A stretch of 64,000 nt of DNA. Origin: Sphingomonas phyllosphaerae FA2 (GTDB lineage Bacteria; Pseudomonadota; Alphaproteobacteria; Sphingomonadales; Sphingomonadaceae). This document shows, one piece after another, positions 1 through 7,875 of this stretch (position 1 is its first letter; every line of letters starts with the position of its first letter). A program made the position numbers and the translations under genes. The stretch is taken from contig NZ_KE386571.1 of NCBI RefSeq assembly GCF_000427645.1, positions 1,663,676 through 1,727,675 on the forward strand, read 5' to 3'. The notes under the pieces are model-generated. The model searched no databases, was not told where the DNA came from, and was given only the letters and a program-made list of their open reading frames with translations.

Positions 1-1
1 C

Positions 2-254
2 CTCGCGATCTGCGTGCCCGCTCGTGACGAGGCGGCGCGCCTGCCGAAGTTGTTCGAGGCATTGGAAAGTCTCCCTGTACCCCTAGACCGGTCAGCGCAC
101 ATCTGCCTGCTGTTCGACGGCTGTACCGATCGGAGTGCCGCACTCGCCGCCGCCTATTCGCGTGACACCGCGCCATTAGCGGGCCGAGCGCCGTATCCAC
201 AAAGCGGTCTTTCGTTCACATCGACAGCGGAATCGCTTGGGTCTGGTCGCCCGC
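2..254 (+). pseudogene. N-terminal fragment of a family 2 glycosyltransferase-like protein
   Basis: The frame is open from the left edge and begins with a run resembling the start of family 2 glycosyltransferases: a hydrophobic strand followed by VPARDEAARLP, then CLLFDGCTDRSA about 30 residues later, matching the nucleotide-binding strand and the DGCTD-type turn. After roughly residue 55 the similarity stops and the composition changes. The frame stays open to position 451, but that part runs antisense through the DNA-binding end of the regulator at 255-1727 and is unlikely to be genuine. I read it as a truncated gene; the upstream part lies outside the window. Confidence 0.45.
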
Positions 255-1727
255 TTAATCGCGCTTGGAGCCCATGCCCCGCTCGCGACCCCAGACGACG
301 GCTCCGCTCCGGCGACTGGTACCGATCTTGGCGTAGATGCGCGCAACATGATTGCGTACGGTGTTACGTGAGATCGAAAGGCGATCTGCTATGGCCGCAT
401 CGTCGAGATCGTTGCAGATCAGGTCCAGGATCTCCCGCTCGCGTGGGCTAAGCTCGACGGGTGCCGGATGCGGTGCCGGCTTGCGCAGCGTCGCCAGCCT
501 GTCCAGGATCGAGCGGCTGAGCCAGCTCGCGTCCTTCAGCACCTCGTCGATCGCCGCGCCGAGTTCGGCGTCGCTCCTGCGACGCTCCGTCACATCCTGA
601 TAGACCCACAGAACGCAGGGACTGCCATGGACGTTGATCGTCTCGGCGGAGATCAGGCAATCCACTGGCACCTTGGACCGGGACACCAGGCAAGCTTCGC
701 AGGCGCGAACCGATCCCTGCTCCGCCACCTTCCTTTCTGTCGCCGCGCACTGCTCCGCGTCGTCCCACAATCCAAGCTCGTCCGCGGTGTGGTCCAGAGC
801 TGCCGCATCGTCGTAACCGCTCAGTTCGCGGAACGCGGCGTTGACGCTGACGATGCGGTGATTCCCATCGCGGGTGATCGCCATGGCGACCGGCGCCATC
901 TCGAACACGGCCTGCAGGTGGCGCTCACTGGCGGCGAGCGACTGCTCGGCCTCGCGCCTGGGTTGAAGATCGGCAAAGGTGAGAAGCAATACATCCTCAT
1001 CGGTGACGTCGATCGGCTGGCCGGCAAAGAGCACCAGCCGCCTCGATCCGTCGGCCACCAGCAGCTCTGCATCGGTTTGAGGCACGACCTCGCCCGCTTC
1101 CATCTGCCGTCGCACGGCCGCGCGATCGGGCAAGCAGCCGAGCAGGTCGAGGCCGAACAGCGATCGCCCTACGAGCTGCTCCGGCATGAAGCCTGTCAGC
1201 GAAACGAAGCCGGGGTTTGCGGCGGCGACCCTCATGTCGTGCTGTCGGACGATAATGGCAGGCGCAGGATTCGCCCGGAACATGGCGCTGAATCGCGCCT
1301 CTGCATCATATTGCCCGGACACGTCGCTGAGCACCACCGCCAGGTAGTCCGGCTCACCGCCATCGACGTCCATAGTGACGTCGCGCACCTGATGCATCCA
1401 GCGCGCCTCGTCCTCGCCGGCTGGCGCAACCTCCACCACCATATCAGGGATGCTCTCGCCGGCCAGAACCTTGAACAGCGGATAGTCCCGGTGCTTCAGC
1501 CGGTGATGATCGCGCGTCCACAGCGTGAAGCGTCGGGCATAATCTTCCGCGCTGGTGCCCAGCTCCTCCATGGTTGTGACGCCATGCATCGCAAGCGCGG
1601 CGGCGTTGGCACTCAGGATTATACCGGTGGGGTCGAGCAGGATCACACCGTCGAGCAGTTGCGCCATGAGTTGCTCCAGGTGACGCAACGTGGGCTGCTG
1701 GGACGTGGAGGTACGGGTGACGGTCAT
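255..1727 (-). CDS. Triple-PAS LuxR-family transcriptional regulator
   Basis: A 490-residue cytoplasmic sensor-regulator. Three PAS-like modules follow one another: about residues 12-135 (LLDGVILLDPTG... start), 145-260 (FRANPAPAIIV) and 270-385 (FEMAPVAMAITRDG). The last ends in the typical PAC tail VYQDVTERRR. A LuxR/GerE helix-turn-helix occupies the C-terminus from about residue 425, with LSPREREIL and SRNTVRNHVARIYAKIG. There is no receiver domain and no membrane segment, so it probably senses a small ligand, redox state or light intracellularly and binds DNA directly. It stands alone, divergent from the stress genes at 1887, so it could control them, but the sequence does not show this. 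Confidence 0.85.
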   Translation of the reverse strand: MTVTRTSTSQQPTLRHLEQLMAQLLDGVILLDPTGIILSANAAALAMHGVTTMEELGTSAEDYARRFTLWTRDHHRLKHRDYPLFKVLAGESIPDMVVEVAPAGEDEARWMHQVRDVTMDVDGGEPDYLAVVLSDVSGQYDAEARFSAMFRANPAPAIIVRQHDMRVAAANPGFVSLTGFMPEQLVGRSLFGLDLLGCLPDRAAVRRQMEAGEVVPQTDAELLVADGSRRLVLFAGQPIDVTDEDVLLLTFADLQPRREAEQSLAASERHLQAVFEMAPVAMAITRDGNHRIVSVNAAFRELSGYDDAAALDHTADELGLWDDAEQCAATERKVAEQGSVRACEACLVSRSKVPVDCLISAETINVHGSPCVLWVYQDVTERRRSDAELGAAIDEVLKDASWLSRSILDRLATLRKPAPHPAPVELSPREREILDLICNDLDDAAIADRLSISRNTVRNHVARIYAKIGTSRRSGAVVWGRERGMGSKRD

Positions 1728-1827
1728 GCGGGCTCAACCCGGGACCCAGGGCCCACGTTCCCACGAGTGATACTAAGCATACTGGTGCTGACGCACTAGG
1801 TGCTTGCTGCGCTGGGCCCCGCCTTTT

Positions 1828-1852
1828 TGAACATCCCTGATGACGCTCCGTT
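1828..1852 (+). promoter_or_regulatory. EcfG (general stress sigma factor)-like promoter
   Basis: TGAAC at 1828-1832 and CGTT at 1849-1852 are separated by 16 bases. This is one mismatch from the alphaproteobacterial EcfG consensus GGAAC-N16/17-CGTT. It lies 34 bases upstream of the start codon of a GlsB/YeaQ-type stress gene, the kind of gene EcfG controls. Assignment is by pattern match only. Confidence 0.5.
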
Positions 1853-1886
1853 GTAGCCATATCATTCACCACACGGAAGGACGGCC

Positions 1887-2156
1887 ATGGGCCTCATCAT
1901 TCTTCTCATCGTCGGCGGCCTGATCGGCTGGGTCGCCAGCATGATCATGCGAACCGATGGCCAGCAGGGCATCTTCCTCAACATCGTCGTGGGGATCATC
2001 GGTGCCGTGATCGCCGGCTTCGTCGTCACCCCGCTGATCGGCGGCGCGCCAATTACCAGCGGCGAGATTAGCATCCAGTCGGTGGTTGTCTCGCTTCTCG
2101 GCGCGATCGTGCTGCTCGCAATTATCAACCTCTTTCGCCGCGGCGCGGTTCGTTGA
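1887..2156 (+). CDS. GlsB/YeaQ/YmgE family stress-response membrane protein
   Basis: An 89-residue, almost entirely hydrophobic inner-membrane protein with three predicted transmembrane helices (about residues 2-20, 28-47 and 63-83), glycine-rich first helix GLIILLIVGGLIGWVAS and a short basic C-terminus. Length and pattern fit the 'transglycosylase-associated' GlsB/YeaQ family, which is induced by general stress; its molecular role is unknown. An EcfG-like promoter lies just upstream. The stop codon is followed 17 bases later by the ATG of the next stress-type gene, so the two are probably co-transcribed. Confidence 0.85.
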   Translation: MGLIILLIVGGLIGWVASMIMRTDGQQGIFLNIVVGIIGAVIAGFVVTPLIGGAPITSGEISIQSVVVSLLGAIVLLAIINLFRRGAVR

Positions 2157-2173
2157 ACAAAGGAGAGACAAGC

Positions 2174-2707
2174 ATGAACACGCAGACGGCTTCGGCCATC
2201 TTCGACACGCAGGCCGAGGCGCAGCGCGCCGTCGGCGAGCTTCGACACGCGGGCGTGCCCGACCAGGCCCTGTCGGTCGTCACCCAGCGCGGCGGCACCA
2301 TGACCACTGCGGACGTCGCCGGTGACGTCGTCGACGAGGAACACGGCAGCGTCGCACGCGGTATCCTGGGCGGGGGTGCCCTTGGCGCGGGCCTCGGTGT
2401 CGCGGCGCTGGCTATCCCGGGCGTAGGTCCGCTAGTTGCCGCCGGCGCGATCGCCGCCTCGGCCGTCCCGGGGGCGATGGCGATCGGTGCCGCTGCAGGC
2501 GCGGCCGCGGGCACGCTGAACGAGACTCTCGGAAAGCACGGGATCGACCCGGACGACGCCGACTACTACGGCAGTCGTCTAGGCAACGGCGGCGTGCTCG
2601 TGACTGTCGATGCGAACGCGGGCGGCATCTCGTCCGACGAGATCGCCGACGTTCTCTACCGGAACGGTGGCCACAACTCGCGCCGCTCCCCCGTATCATC
2701 GTACTGA
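2174..2707 (+). CDS. General-stress-type protein with glycine-zipper hydrophobic centre
   Basis: 177 residues. The N-terminal 45 residues (TASAIFDTQAEAQRAVGELRHAG) resemble the YflT/GsiB-like 'heat induced stress' module. Residues about 60-120 form a long Gly/Ala-rich stretch of glycine-zipper type that could insert into a membrane. The C-terminal part carries an acidic DPDDADYYG segment and a small alpha/beta region. I chose the ATG at 2174 because AAAGGAGAG sits 7 bases upstream; an earlier TTG at 2153 would overlap the stop of the preceding gene. Likely second gene of a stress operon. Confidence 0.7.
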   Translation: MNTQTASAIFDTQAEAQRAVGELRHAGVPDQALSVVTQRGGTMTTADVAGDVVDEEHGSVARGILGGGALGAGLGVAALAIPGVGPLVAAGAIAASAVPGAMAIGAAAGAAAGTLNETLGKHGIDPDDADYYGSRLGNGGVLVTVDANAGGISSDEIADVLYRNGGHNSRRSPVSSY

Positions 2708-2727
2708 GGGCACGCGAACCCAAGCGA

Positions 2728-2757
2728 GCCGGGGCTGCCTGCGCAGCTCCGGCCGTT
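2728..2757 (+). terminator. Probable Rho-independent terminator of the stress operon
   Basis: An 11-bp stem (2728-2738 with 2743-2753, one G-T wobble) closes a CTGC loop and is followed by CGTTTGG. The T-run is weak. It lies 20 bases after the stop at 2707. Confidence 0.5.
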
Positions 2758-3135
2758 TGGCGTCAAAATCCTGTCTGCATGTTACAGCAAGATGCGATAC
2801 CAAGCCGTCGCAAGACGTCTTGACGGTGCCCCTCCACGATCTGTGAGATCGACCGTGCAGTGACGAAGCGTTCACTCGCCGCCGGGAGGTGCTGCTGCGA
2901 CGGCTCCCTTGATCGATCATCGTTGGCGCTCGAATGATTACCGAATCTCTTGGGGGCCGCCAGAGCTTAGGAAGCAATCTAAAGCCACGCCTGATTGCCC
3001 TCCGAATTACGGAGCGCTGTTTCGCGGAACTTGCATATTCTATAAGCAGCTCTATATTGGAATTGCTGAACGTCGCCTGCGACGGATGATGGGCCGCTTC
3101 GGCTCTTCCCTTTGTCCTTTCTAGCTTCAAGACGC
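2758..3135. other. Intergenic stretch without a recognisable gene
   Basis: About 380 bases between the stress operon terminator and the cold-shock leader. Short frames on both strands lack ribosome-binding sites and coding character. The AT-rich part at about 3035-3065 (TATTCTATAAG, CTCTATATTGG) is a plausible promoter zone for the downstream cold-shock gene. Confidence 0.5.
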
Positions 3136-3163
3136 CGGGATGTGCCGCTTTGGCGCATGCCCG
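3136..3163 (+). promoter_or_regulatory. Leader hairpin upstream of the cold-shock gene
   Basis: CGGGATGTGCC pairs with GGCGCATGCCCG across a GCTTT loop, giving an 11-bp stem with one bulged C and one wobble. It ends 25 bases before the start codon. Cold-shock genes often have structured leaders that tune translation with temperature; no T-run follows, so a terminator is less likely. Confidence 0.4.
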
Positions 3164-3188
3164 ACACCCGTGGGACAAGGAAATTCTC

Positions 3189-3395
3189 ATGATCACTGGC
3201 ACCGTAAAATTCTTTAACAATGACAAGGGTTATGGCTTCATCGCGCCGGAAAACGGCAACGGCGACGCTTTCGTCCACATCTCGGCCGTAGAGCGCGCGG
3301 GCATGACGACGCTCAACAAGGACCAGCGCGTGTCCTACGAGCTCGAGACCGATCGTCGTGGCAAGACATCTGCTGTGAACCTGCAGGACGCCTGA
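3189..3395 (+). CDS. CspA-family cold-shock protein
   Basis: 68 residues, the full length of a single cold-shock domain. Both RNA-binding motifs are present: KGYGFI (RNP1-like) and DAFVHISAV (RNP2). The protein would be a small cytoplasmic single-stranded nucleic acid chaperone. The start at ATG 3189 is preceded by AAGGAAA, and MITGTVKFF is the usual beginning of sphingomonad Csp proteins. A strong terminator follows directly, so this is a single-gene transcript with a structured leader. Confidence 0.95.
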   Translation: MITGTVKFFNNDKGYGFIAPENGNGDAFVHISAVERAGMTTLNKDQRVSYELETDRRGKTSAVNLQDA

Positions 3396-3401
3396 CAGTC
3401 T

Positions 3402-3431
3402 GCGGCGGGTGCTTCGCATCCGCCGCTTTCT
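3402..3431 (+). terminator. Rho-independent terminator of the cold-shock gene
   Basis: GCGGCGGGTGC at 3402-3412 pairs with GCATCCGCCGC at 3416-3426 (one wobble) across a TTC loop, followed by TTTCT. Confidence 0.8.
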
Positions 3432-3522
3432 CGGCTCGCGCATACCCAAATTGTTCTACCAGGCCGCTCGGCTACGTGACGCCTAGAGCGGTGGCAGGCT
3501 CCGCCGGCTATGAAAGGCTGTT

Positions 3523-3732
3523 ATGTCCAGAAAACTCGTCGCACCATTTCTGATCGCCAAAGACGCGGACGGCCAGTTTCGAATCACCATCCGCGACACG
3601 CGCTACAATTCGCAGAACTACCCGATCGTAACATCCACCCTGCAGCCCGAGATGTTCAAGAGCGCCGTTGCCGCCCGTGCGCACGCCAAGCAGCAATTCG
3701 GTGCAGAGGCCGGACAGTTCGCTTCCAAGTGA
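3523..3732 (+). CDS. Small conserved-type hypothetical protein
   Basis: 69 residues, no signal peptide or membrane segment. The ATG at 3523 has GAAAGG 9 bases upstream. Composition is mixed and soluble (SRKLVAPFLIAKDADGQFRITIRD), suggesting a short beta-rich start followed by a helix that ends AKQQFGAEAG. I recognise no family. The coding character (ordered hydrophobics, GC-rich third positions) favours a real gene. Confidence 0.6.
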   Translation: MSRKLVAPFLIAKDADGQFRITIRDTRYNSQNYPIVTSTLQPEMFKSAVAARAHAKQQFGAEAGQFASK

Positions 3733-3812
3733 ATTCGTCCCAGCCTCCCGCGGATGACATGCGCAAAGTGTTCATATGAGCGGGGGCGTGCCCCGCAACC
3801 AATGAGGCTCGC

Positions 3813-4073
3813 ATGACGCAGCAGGAACATGATCTGACCGCGCAGCAGTTACTGGAAGCCCAGCAAGCGCTCGACGTGGCAGCGTTCAACGGGATCCTGA
3901 GCTTGGCCATCGTGCTGCGGAAGCGGAACCTGCTGACCGACGTCGAGACAGAGGGGCTGCACGACATCATGAGCAAGCCGCTGTTGCTGGCGGGCAACGC
4001 GGATAACCCGGTCGTGCAGGACGCCCAGCACAATCTGGATCAGTTATTCGCGCTACTGGTCGATCACCGCTAA
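3813..4073 (+). CDS. Small helical hypothetical protein
   Basis: 86 residues, predicted almost wholly helical: a Gln/Ala-rich first helix (LTAQQLLEAQQALDVAAF), a hydrophobic LSLAIVLRKRN segment and an acidic C-terminal helix. No known domain. Translation starts 16 bases after a small GC hairpin (3780-3785 with 3791-3796, GCGGGG/CCCCGC), with GAGG close to the ATG. The role is unknown. Confidence 0.6.
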   Translation: MTQQEHDLTAQQLLEAQQALDVAAFNGILSLAIVLRKRNLLTDVETEGLHDIMSKPLLLAGNADNPVVQDAQHNLDQLFALLVDHR

Positions 4074-4916
4074 ACAACGCCAGCGTAGATCCCGAGCGCT
4101 CGCAAGCTGCCGTTCCGAGGCGCGCTATGGCGCGATGATCGACCAACCCGACCCGCGACCACTCACAAGCAGCGTTCCGGTCTGACGCGGCCACGTGGAA
4201 CAACATCGCCAAAACGCTTGAAGTTTGGTCCACTACGACAGCCACTTGGTTGGATACTGGACCAGCACGAGTTCTGCGAAGCAGTGCCTATTCTACCGTC
4301 CATGATGTGCCGAAAAGGTAGCAGAACCGCTACAGTTTGCCACCGTTCGGCTGGACATGGATGAACAGGCTCCCGCTGTCCGAGCGCTTGTAAGGGCGAT
4401 CGGCGGTCTAAAGCGATTTTATCGCGATGTTGATACGTCGAGCCTCCGAAACAGGTTCGAATCCCGCGACGCCAGAATCTGCTGGTATGGCTGGTGAAGC
4501 TACCAGCAAACGGACCAGCAGTTGGGTTGGGCTGCAACGGTCGCCCGTGGAGCGTCCCCAGAGGCAAGCCAGCACCAAGTAGCTGACCAACCAATGATTT
4601 TGTGGATCCTCTGCGATGCCGTGGAACATCCTGGAAAATCGGACTGGCTGGGGCGGCAGGATTCCCATCCCGACGCATCTGCGAGCTAAGTATTTGATTC
4701 CACCAGCGTGCAGGCACCGCCTGCACAGCCCATTGCTACAGTGCATTGGCACAATTTTCAATTGCGATTTGGACGGTATTGGGCGCCAGCAAGAGACGTG
4801 TCGGCGCAGTGGTGCATGCAGGAAGGCTTGTCCGTCGACGGCTGGTCCTTCCTGGCCGAAACAGCGAGGCAAGCGGACCGAAGCGCGGTTTAAAGTTCAG
4901 CGGTTCGTCCCGGCGC
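4074..4916. other. 843-base stretch without a convincing gene
   Basis: Base composition is less GC-biased than the flanks and all long frames look like shadows. The best short candidates are a 46-codon frame at 4357-4497 (begins MDEQAPAVRALVRAIGG, with soluble coding character but no ribosome-binding site) and a 61-codon frame at 4708-4893. Both may be remnants of lost genes. The sequence at 4453-4473 resembles a tRNA T-arm but lacks the rest of a tRNA. Confidence 0.5.
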
Positions 4917-5537
4917 CTAAGCCGGCAAGAGCCCAACCGTGCGGTAGCTGGCGATCATCGTGTCGAAGAGTGCGATGTCCGATCGGCCCCTTGCGAAGAG
5001 CTGTGCGCCGGCGACCGCTGCATAGATTGCCTTTGCCCTCGCTTCGCCTTCACCCGCTTCGACGACCTTGGCATCGACGAGCAGCTTGCCGAGCCACGCG
5101 ACGTTGACCTCGGCGAAGCATTGCACCTCGGCCTTCACTGGATCGGGAAGATCGTCATATTCCGCCGCCATGAAGCTGGACAGGCAGATGCGGTTGTCGT
5201 TCGACAGCGAGGCTCGGAAAATCTCAGGGTAGCGGCGTAGTGCGGCAAGCGGGTCGGAAGCTTCGTCCTCGATCGCATCGAGTTGCGCGACCGTGTCTTC
5301 CCAATAGCGCCGTGCCACCGCCGCGCCGAGATCGGCCTTGGTTGCGAAATGATGATGGATGCTGGGCGCCTTGATCCCGACTTCAGCCGCGATGTCACGG
5401 AAGTTGAGGCCGTTATAGCCACGCGCCATCGCAGTCCGCCGTGCGGCGGCCAGCACCGCTTCCCTGGATGTTGAAACCGCCACTGCTCCACCCGTCTCGC
5501 CAACCCGACCAAGTGGTAGATAGACCTTGACGCCCAT
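4917..5537 (-). CDS. TetR/AcrR family transcriptional repressor
   Basis: About 206 residues. A classic TetR N-terminal helix-turn-helix lies in the first 75 residues: AARRTAMARGYNGLNFRDIA then GIKAPSIHHHFATKADL. The ligand-binding C-terminal domain is generic. It is divergent from a glutathione S-transferase gene with only about 50 bases between them, and ACCAAGTG-containing palindromes lie at 5508-5517 and 5561-5578, so it probably represses itself and the GST in response to an electrophile. The start is uncertain: GTG 5552, ATG 5537 and GTG 5483 are all in frame, none with a good ribosome-binding site. Confidence 0.85.
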   Translation of the reverse strand: MGVKVYLPLGRVGETGGAVAVSTSREAVLAAARRTAMARGYNGLNFRDIAAEVGIKAPSIHHHFATKADLGAAVARRYWEDTVAQLDAIEDEASDPLAALRRYPEIFRASLSNDNRICLSSFMAAEYDDLPDPVKAEVQCFAEVNVAWLGKLLVDAKVVEAGEGEARAKAIYAAVAGAQLFARGRSDIALFDTMIASYRTVGLLPA

Positions 5538-5578
5538 CACGCAAGCGCGCACTTGCCGGCCTACCGATCACTTGGTAG
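5508..5578. promoter_or_regulatory. Candidate TetR operator pair
   Basis: Palindrome ACCAAGTGGT occupies 5508-5517 and imperfect palindrome CTACCGATCACTTGGTAG occupies 5561-5578. Read on the minus strand the second also contains TACCAAGTG. Their placement at the divergent TetR/GST start region suggests operator sites. Confidence 0.45.
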
Positions 5579-5586
5579 GTCAAACT

Positions 5587-6309
5587 ATGATCTCGCAATC
5601 CCCGCCGCCGCCGGCCACGAAGCTCCGCCTGTTCACCTCTCCCTCGGCGTTCCCCAATCCCCAGCGCCTGCGCATCTTCCTGCACGAGAAAGGCATTGCC
5701 GACCGTTTCGACGAGCAGGTCTACAATATGTCGCCGATGGGCGAGCAGCGGCAGTGGAAACACCTGAAGATGAACCCATGGGGTGAAACCCCGACGCTTG
5801 AATTGGCCGATGGCAGCTTCATCTCGGAAACTGCCGCCGTCGCGCGTTATCTCGACCAGGCATTTCCGGGGCGCCGGATCATGGGCGAGACGGCCGAGGA
5901 GCAAGGGCTCGACGCCATGTGGGACAATCGCATCTGGGTGCACATCCTCTACCGCATCACCACCGCGTTCCACGTCCTGCACCAGGGACTCGGACCCAAG
6001 CTCGAACTGACCTCGAACCCGGCATGGGGCGAGCATTGCCGCAAGGAAGCGCTGGCGCATACCACGCTAGTCGACCGGCATCTGGCCGATGGCCGCGACT
6101 GGCTGCTCGGCGGTGCGGAGCCGACCTTTGGGGACATCACGCTGGCGACTGCTATCGCCTTTTCCAAGTTCGAGGTGAACGCGATGCCGCTCGACGAGCG
6201 CTATGAACATATCGATGCGTTCTGGCAGCGGTGGCAGCGCCGCCCAACGTTCCTCGCCGCCTATGCCGATCGCAGCAGTGGCGTGCCAGAACTGGATAAC
6301 CGCGCCTAG
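5587..6309 (+). CDS. Glutathione S-transferase family protein
   Basis: 240 residues. A thioredoxin-fold N-terminus (KLRLFTSPSAFPNPQRLRIFLHEKG) contains the glutathione-binding turn NPWGETPTLELADG and SETAAVARYL; the helical C-terminal domain has the usual GAEPTFGDITLATAI core motif. It would conjugate or reduce electrophiles with glutathione in the cytoplasm. I chose ATG 5587 (MISQSPPPP) because upstream sequence belongs to the operator region. Divergent TetR is the obvious regulator. Confidence 0.9.
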   Translation: MISQSPPPPATKLRLFTSPSAFPNPQRLRIFLHEKGIADRFDEQVYNMSPMGEQRQWKHLKMNPWGETPTLELADGSFISETAAVARYLDQAFPGRRIMGETAEEQGLDAMWDNRIWVHILYRITTAFHVLHQGLGPKLELTSNPAWGEHCRKEALAHTTLVDRHLADGRDWLLGGAEPTFGDITLATAIAFSKFEVNAMPLDERYEHIDAFWQRWQRRPTFLAAYADRSSGVPELDNRA

Positions 6310-6373
6310 CAACCGCGTGCCCCGGACGGGGTTTGTGTCCGTTTGAGAAATGCCCTGAACAGGAGAGAATGAC

Positions 6374-6772
6374 GTGCTGTTTCACACGATGGTCGGATCG
6401 AACGACATTGAACGATCGAAGCGCTTTTACGACGAGGTGCTGGGCACGCTCGGCGTCGGCGAACCGGCGCGGAATATAGCCGACAGCGGCCATGTCCGGC
6501 TCATCTACAATAACGGCAACGGGACCAACTTCATCGTTAGCCAGCCGATCAACGACGAACCGGCGACTGTCGCGAATGGCAGCACGGTCGCCTTTTCATG
6601 CGACTCGCCCGAGCAGGTGAAGCAGCTTCACGATACGGCGATCGCCAATGGCGGCACCTCGATCGAAGCTCCGCCCGGCCCGCGTCAGACTGCGTCCATG
6701 GGTACGATCGAGCTCGCCTATTTTCGCGACCCCGACGGCAACAAGCTGTGCGGGATTCATTTTCCGAAATAA
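6374..6772 (+). CDS. VOC (glyoxalase/dioxygenase-fold) family protein
   Basis: 132 residues, one vicinal-oxygen-chelate domain made of two beta-alpha-beta3 modules. It starts FHTMVGSNDIERSKRFYDEVLG and ends LAYFRDPDGNKLCGIHF, both typical of small glyoxalase-like proteins. Putative metal ligands are His3 or His4 and a C-terminal His/Glu. The start is GTG 6374 with AGGAGAG 8 bases upstream; the nearby ATG at 6369 is out of frame. It follows the GST by 64 bases, so the two may act together on reactive compounds. Substrate unknown. Confidence 0.8.
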   Translation: MLFHTMVGSNDIERSKRFYDEVLGTLGVGEPARNIADSGHVRLIYNNGNGTNFIVSQPINDEPATVANGSTVAFSCDSPEQVKQLHDTAIANGGTSIEAPPGPRQTASMGTIELAYFRDPDGNKLCGIHFPK

Positions 6773-6891
6773 TCGAGCGCCTCGTATCGTGGCGCGCCCG
6801 TGTTGCCCGTCCCTATCATGGACGGGCAGCGCTTGGTCGATCTGGTGCGGCGAGGATCAGAAGAGAACGCCGGCCGGGTCGATGGCTCCGG

Positions 6892-7551
6892 TCAAGCGCA
6901 GCAATGCTTGTACTTCTTACCCGATCCGCAAGGACACGGATCGTTGCGGCCGATCTTTGCCCCCACAATCGCATCCACGGCAATCGGCTTCGCCTCGCCG
7001 CCGCCTGCCCGGGCCGCGTAGAGGCGCTGGACCGTGTCTGTCAGCTCGGACACCGCACGGTCCTGGAAGGCGTTGATCTCGACGCTGTCGAGCTCGCTTT
7101 CGCCCCGCGCGATCGCGATCAGTGCCAGCAGGCGGTGCCATGGATCGGCCCATCCGGCATTGGCCGCCGCCGCGTCCCACGCGTCCGGGCGCAATGCGAC
7201 CGCGTCAGAAAATCCGTCGATCCAATATTCCCACAGGACCTCGCCATCCCGCTCGTCGACGTCGAGGATCGGCTGCAACTTGCCGCGGGACAGGTCGCGC
7301 GCGATCTCGTCACGGCGCGCCGCGACCGCTTTGACGAACCATTGTACGTCGAGGGGATCGTCGAAGGGCGGAACGCCATCGCCCTCGACGCCCCATATGA
7401 CCGTCATCCACTCATTCGTAGGGATCGGCTCGGGACAGACGATAAGCCCGGTCAGGAAACCGTCGAGCTCGGTGAGCAGCATCGGCTCTTCGAACGGCAG
7501 GTCGGCCAGTGCCCCATCGAGACGCCGGAAGCGGGACGGCATTTTCCTCAC
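6892..7551 (-). CDS. UPF0149/YecA-type protein with SEC-C metal-binding tail
   Basis: 219 residues. The N-terminal 190 residues match the UPF0149 (YecA) fold, beginning with the [18 protein letters not shown] pattern. The last 22 residues are a complete SEC-C zinc-binding motif ([18 protein letters not shown]) like the tail of SecA. YecA-type proteins bind ribosomes or SecA-linked machinery; exact function here is unknown. The start overlaps the stop of the upstream 65-residue gene by 4 bases (ATGA), so the two are translationally coupled. Confidence 0.85.
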   Translation of the reverse strand: MRKMPSRFRRLDGALADLPFEEPMLLTELDGFLTGLIVCPEPIPTNEWMTVIWGVEGDGVPPFDDPLDVQWFVKAVAARRDEIARDLSRGKLQPILDVDERDGEVLWEYWIDGFSDAVALRPDAWDAAAANAGWADPWHRLLALIAIARGESELDSVEINAFQDRAVSELTDTVQRLYAARAGGGEAKPIAVDAIVGAKIGRNDPCPCGSGKKYKHCCA

Positions 7552-7745
7552 AGGCTGAGGCCGCGCCGACGCATCTGATCCTCCGCCATGACACGCAGCG
7601 GCGTCTGATCGCCCGCGGCGAAGATGTCGGCGAAGTCGAGCAGATCCTCATCGCCCAACGCGGCCACCGCCGCCTCGATGGCAGCGAGGCGCTGAAGCTC
7701 GTGTTCCGTCCTGGCGGCGATGCGCTTCATGCGGGTTTTCAGCAT
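7548..7745 (-). CDS. Small helical hypothetical protein coupled to the SEC-C gene
   Basis: 65 residues, strongly helical and charged, beginning [20 protein letters not shown] and ending [12 protein letters not shown]. No recognised domain. Its stop overlaps the start of the SEC-C gene by 4 bases in the same direction, which supports it as a real first gene of a two-gene operon. Confidence 0.6.
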   Translation of the reverse strand: MLKTRMKRIAARTEHELQRLAAIEAAVAALGDEDLLDFADIFAAGDQTPLRVMAEDQMRRRGLSL

Positions 7746-7772
7746 AGCGGTCCGTTAACAGGATCGGTCTGC

Positions 7773-7808
7773 TTTGACACCGCTCCATTGTTTGACACCG
7801 CCCCATTG
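7773..7808 (+). repeat. Tandem 18-bp direct repeat
   Basis: Two adjacent copies of an 18-mer beginning TTTGACACCGC and ending CCATTG (7773-7790 and 7791-7808), differing at one base. Each contains TTGACA, the canonical -35 hexamer, so the repeat may duplicate a promoter element for the DUF427 gene. Confidence 0.7.
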
Positions 7809-7875
7809 AATGTCCCCAGGCATGATCTTGACGGACGTGGACCGGATACCGACGTCCATCGGCGTCAGGAGACGC

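Noticed and set aside
468-1799. 443-codon open frame antisense to the PAS-LuxR gene
   Set aside because: Shadow of the GC-rich coding strand; no ribosome-binding site, no family resemblance.
4430-4500. tRNA-like T-arm sequence (GGTTCGAATCCC)
   Set aside because: The T-stem is imperfect, no anticodon or D-arm of normal spacing precedes it and no CCA end follows; the segment also reads as part of a short open frame.
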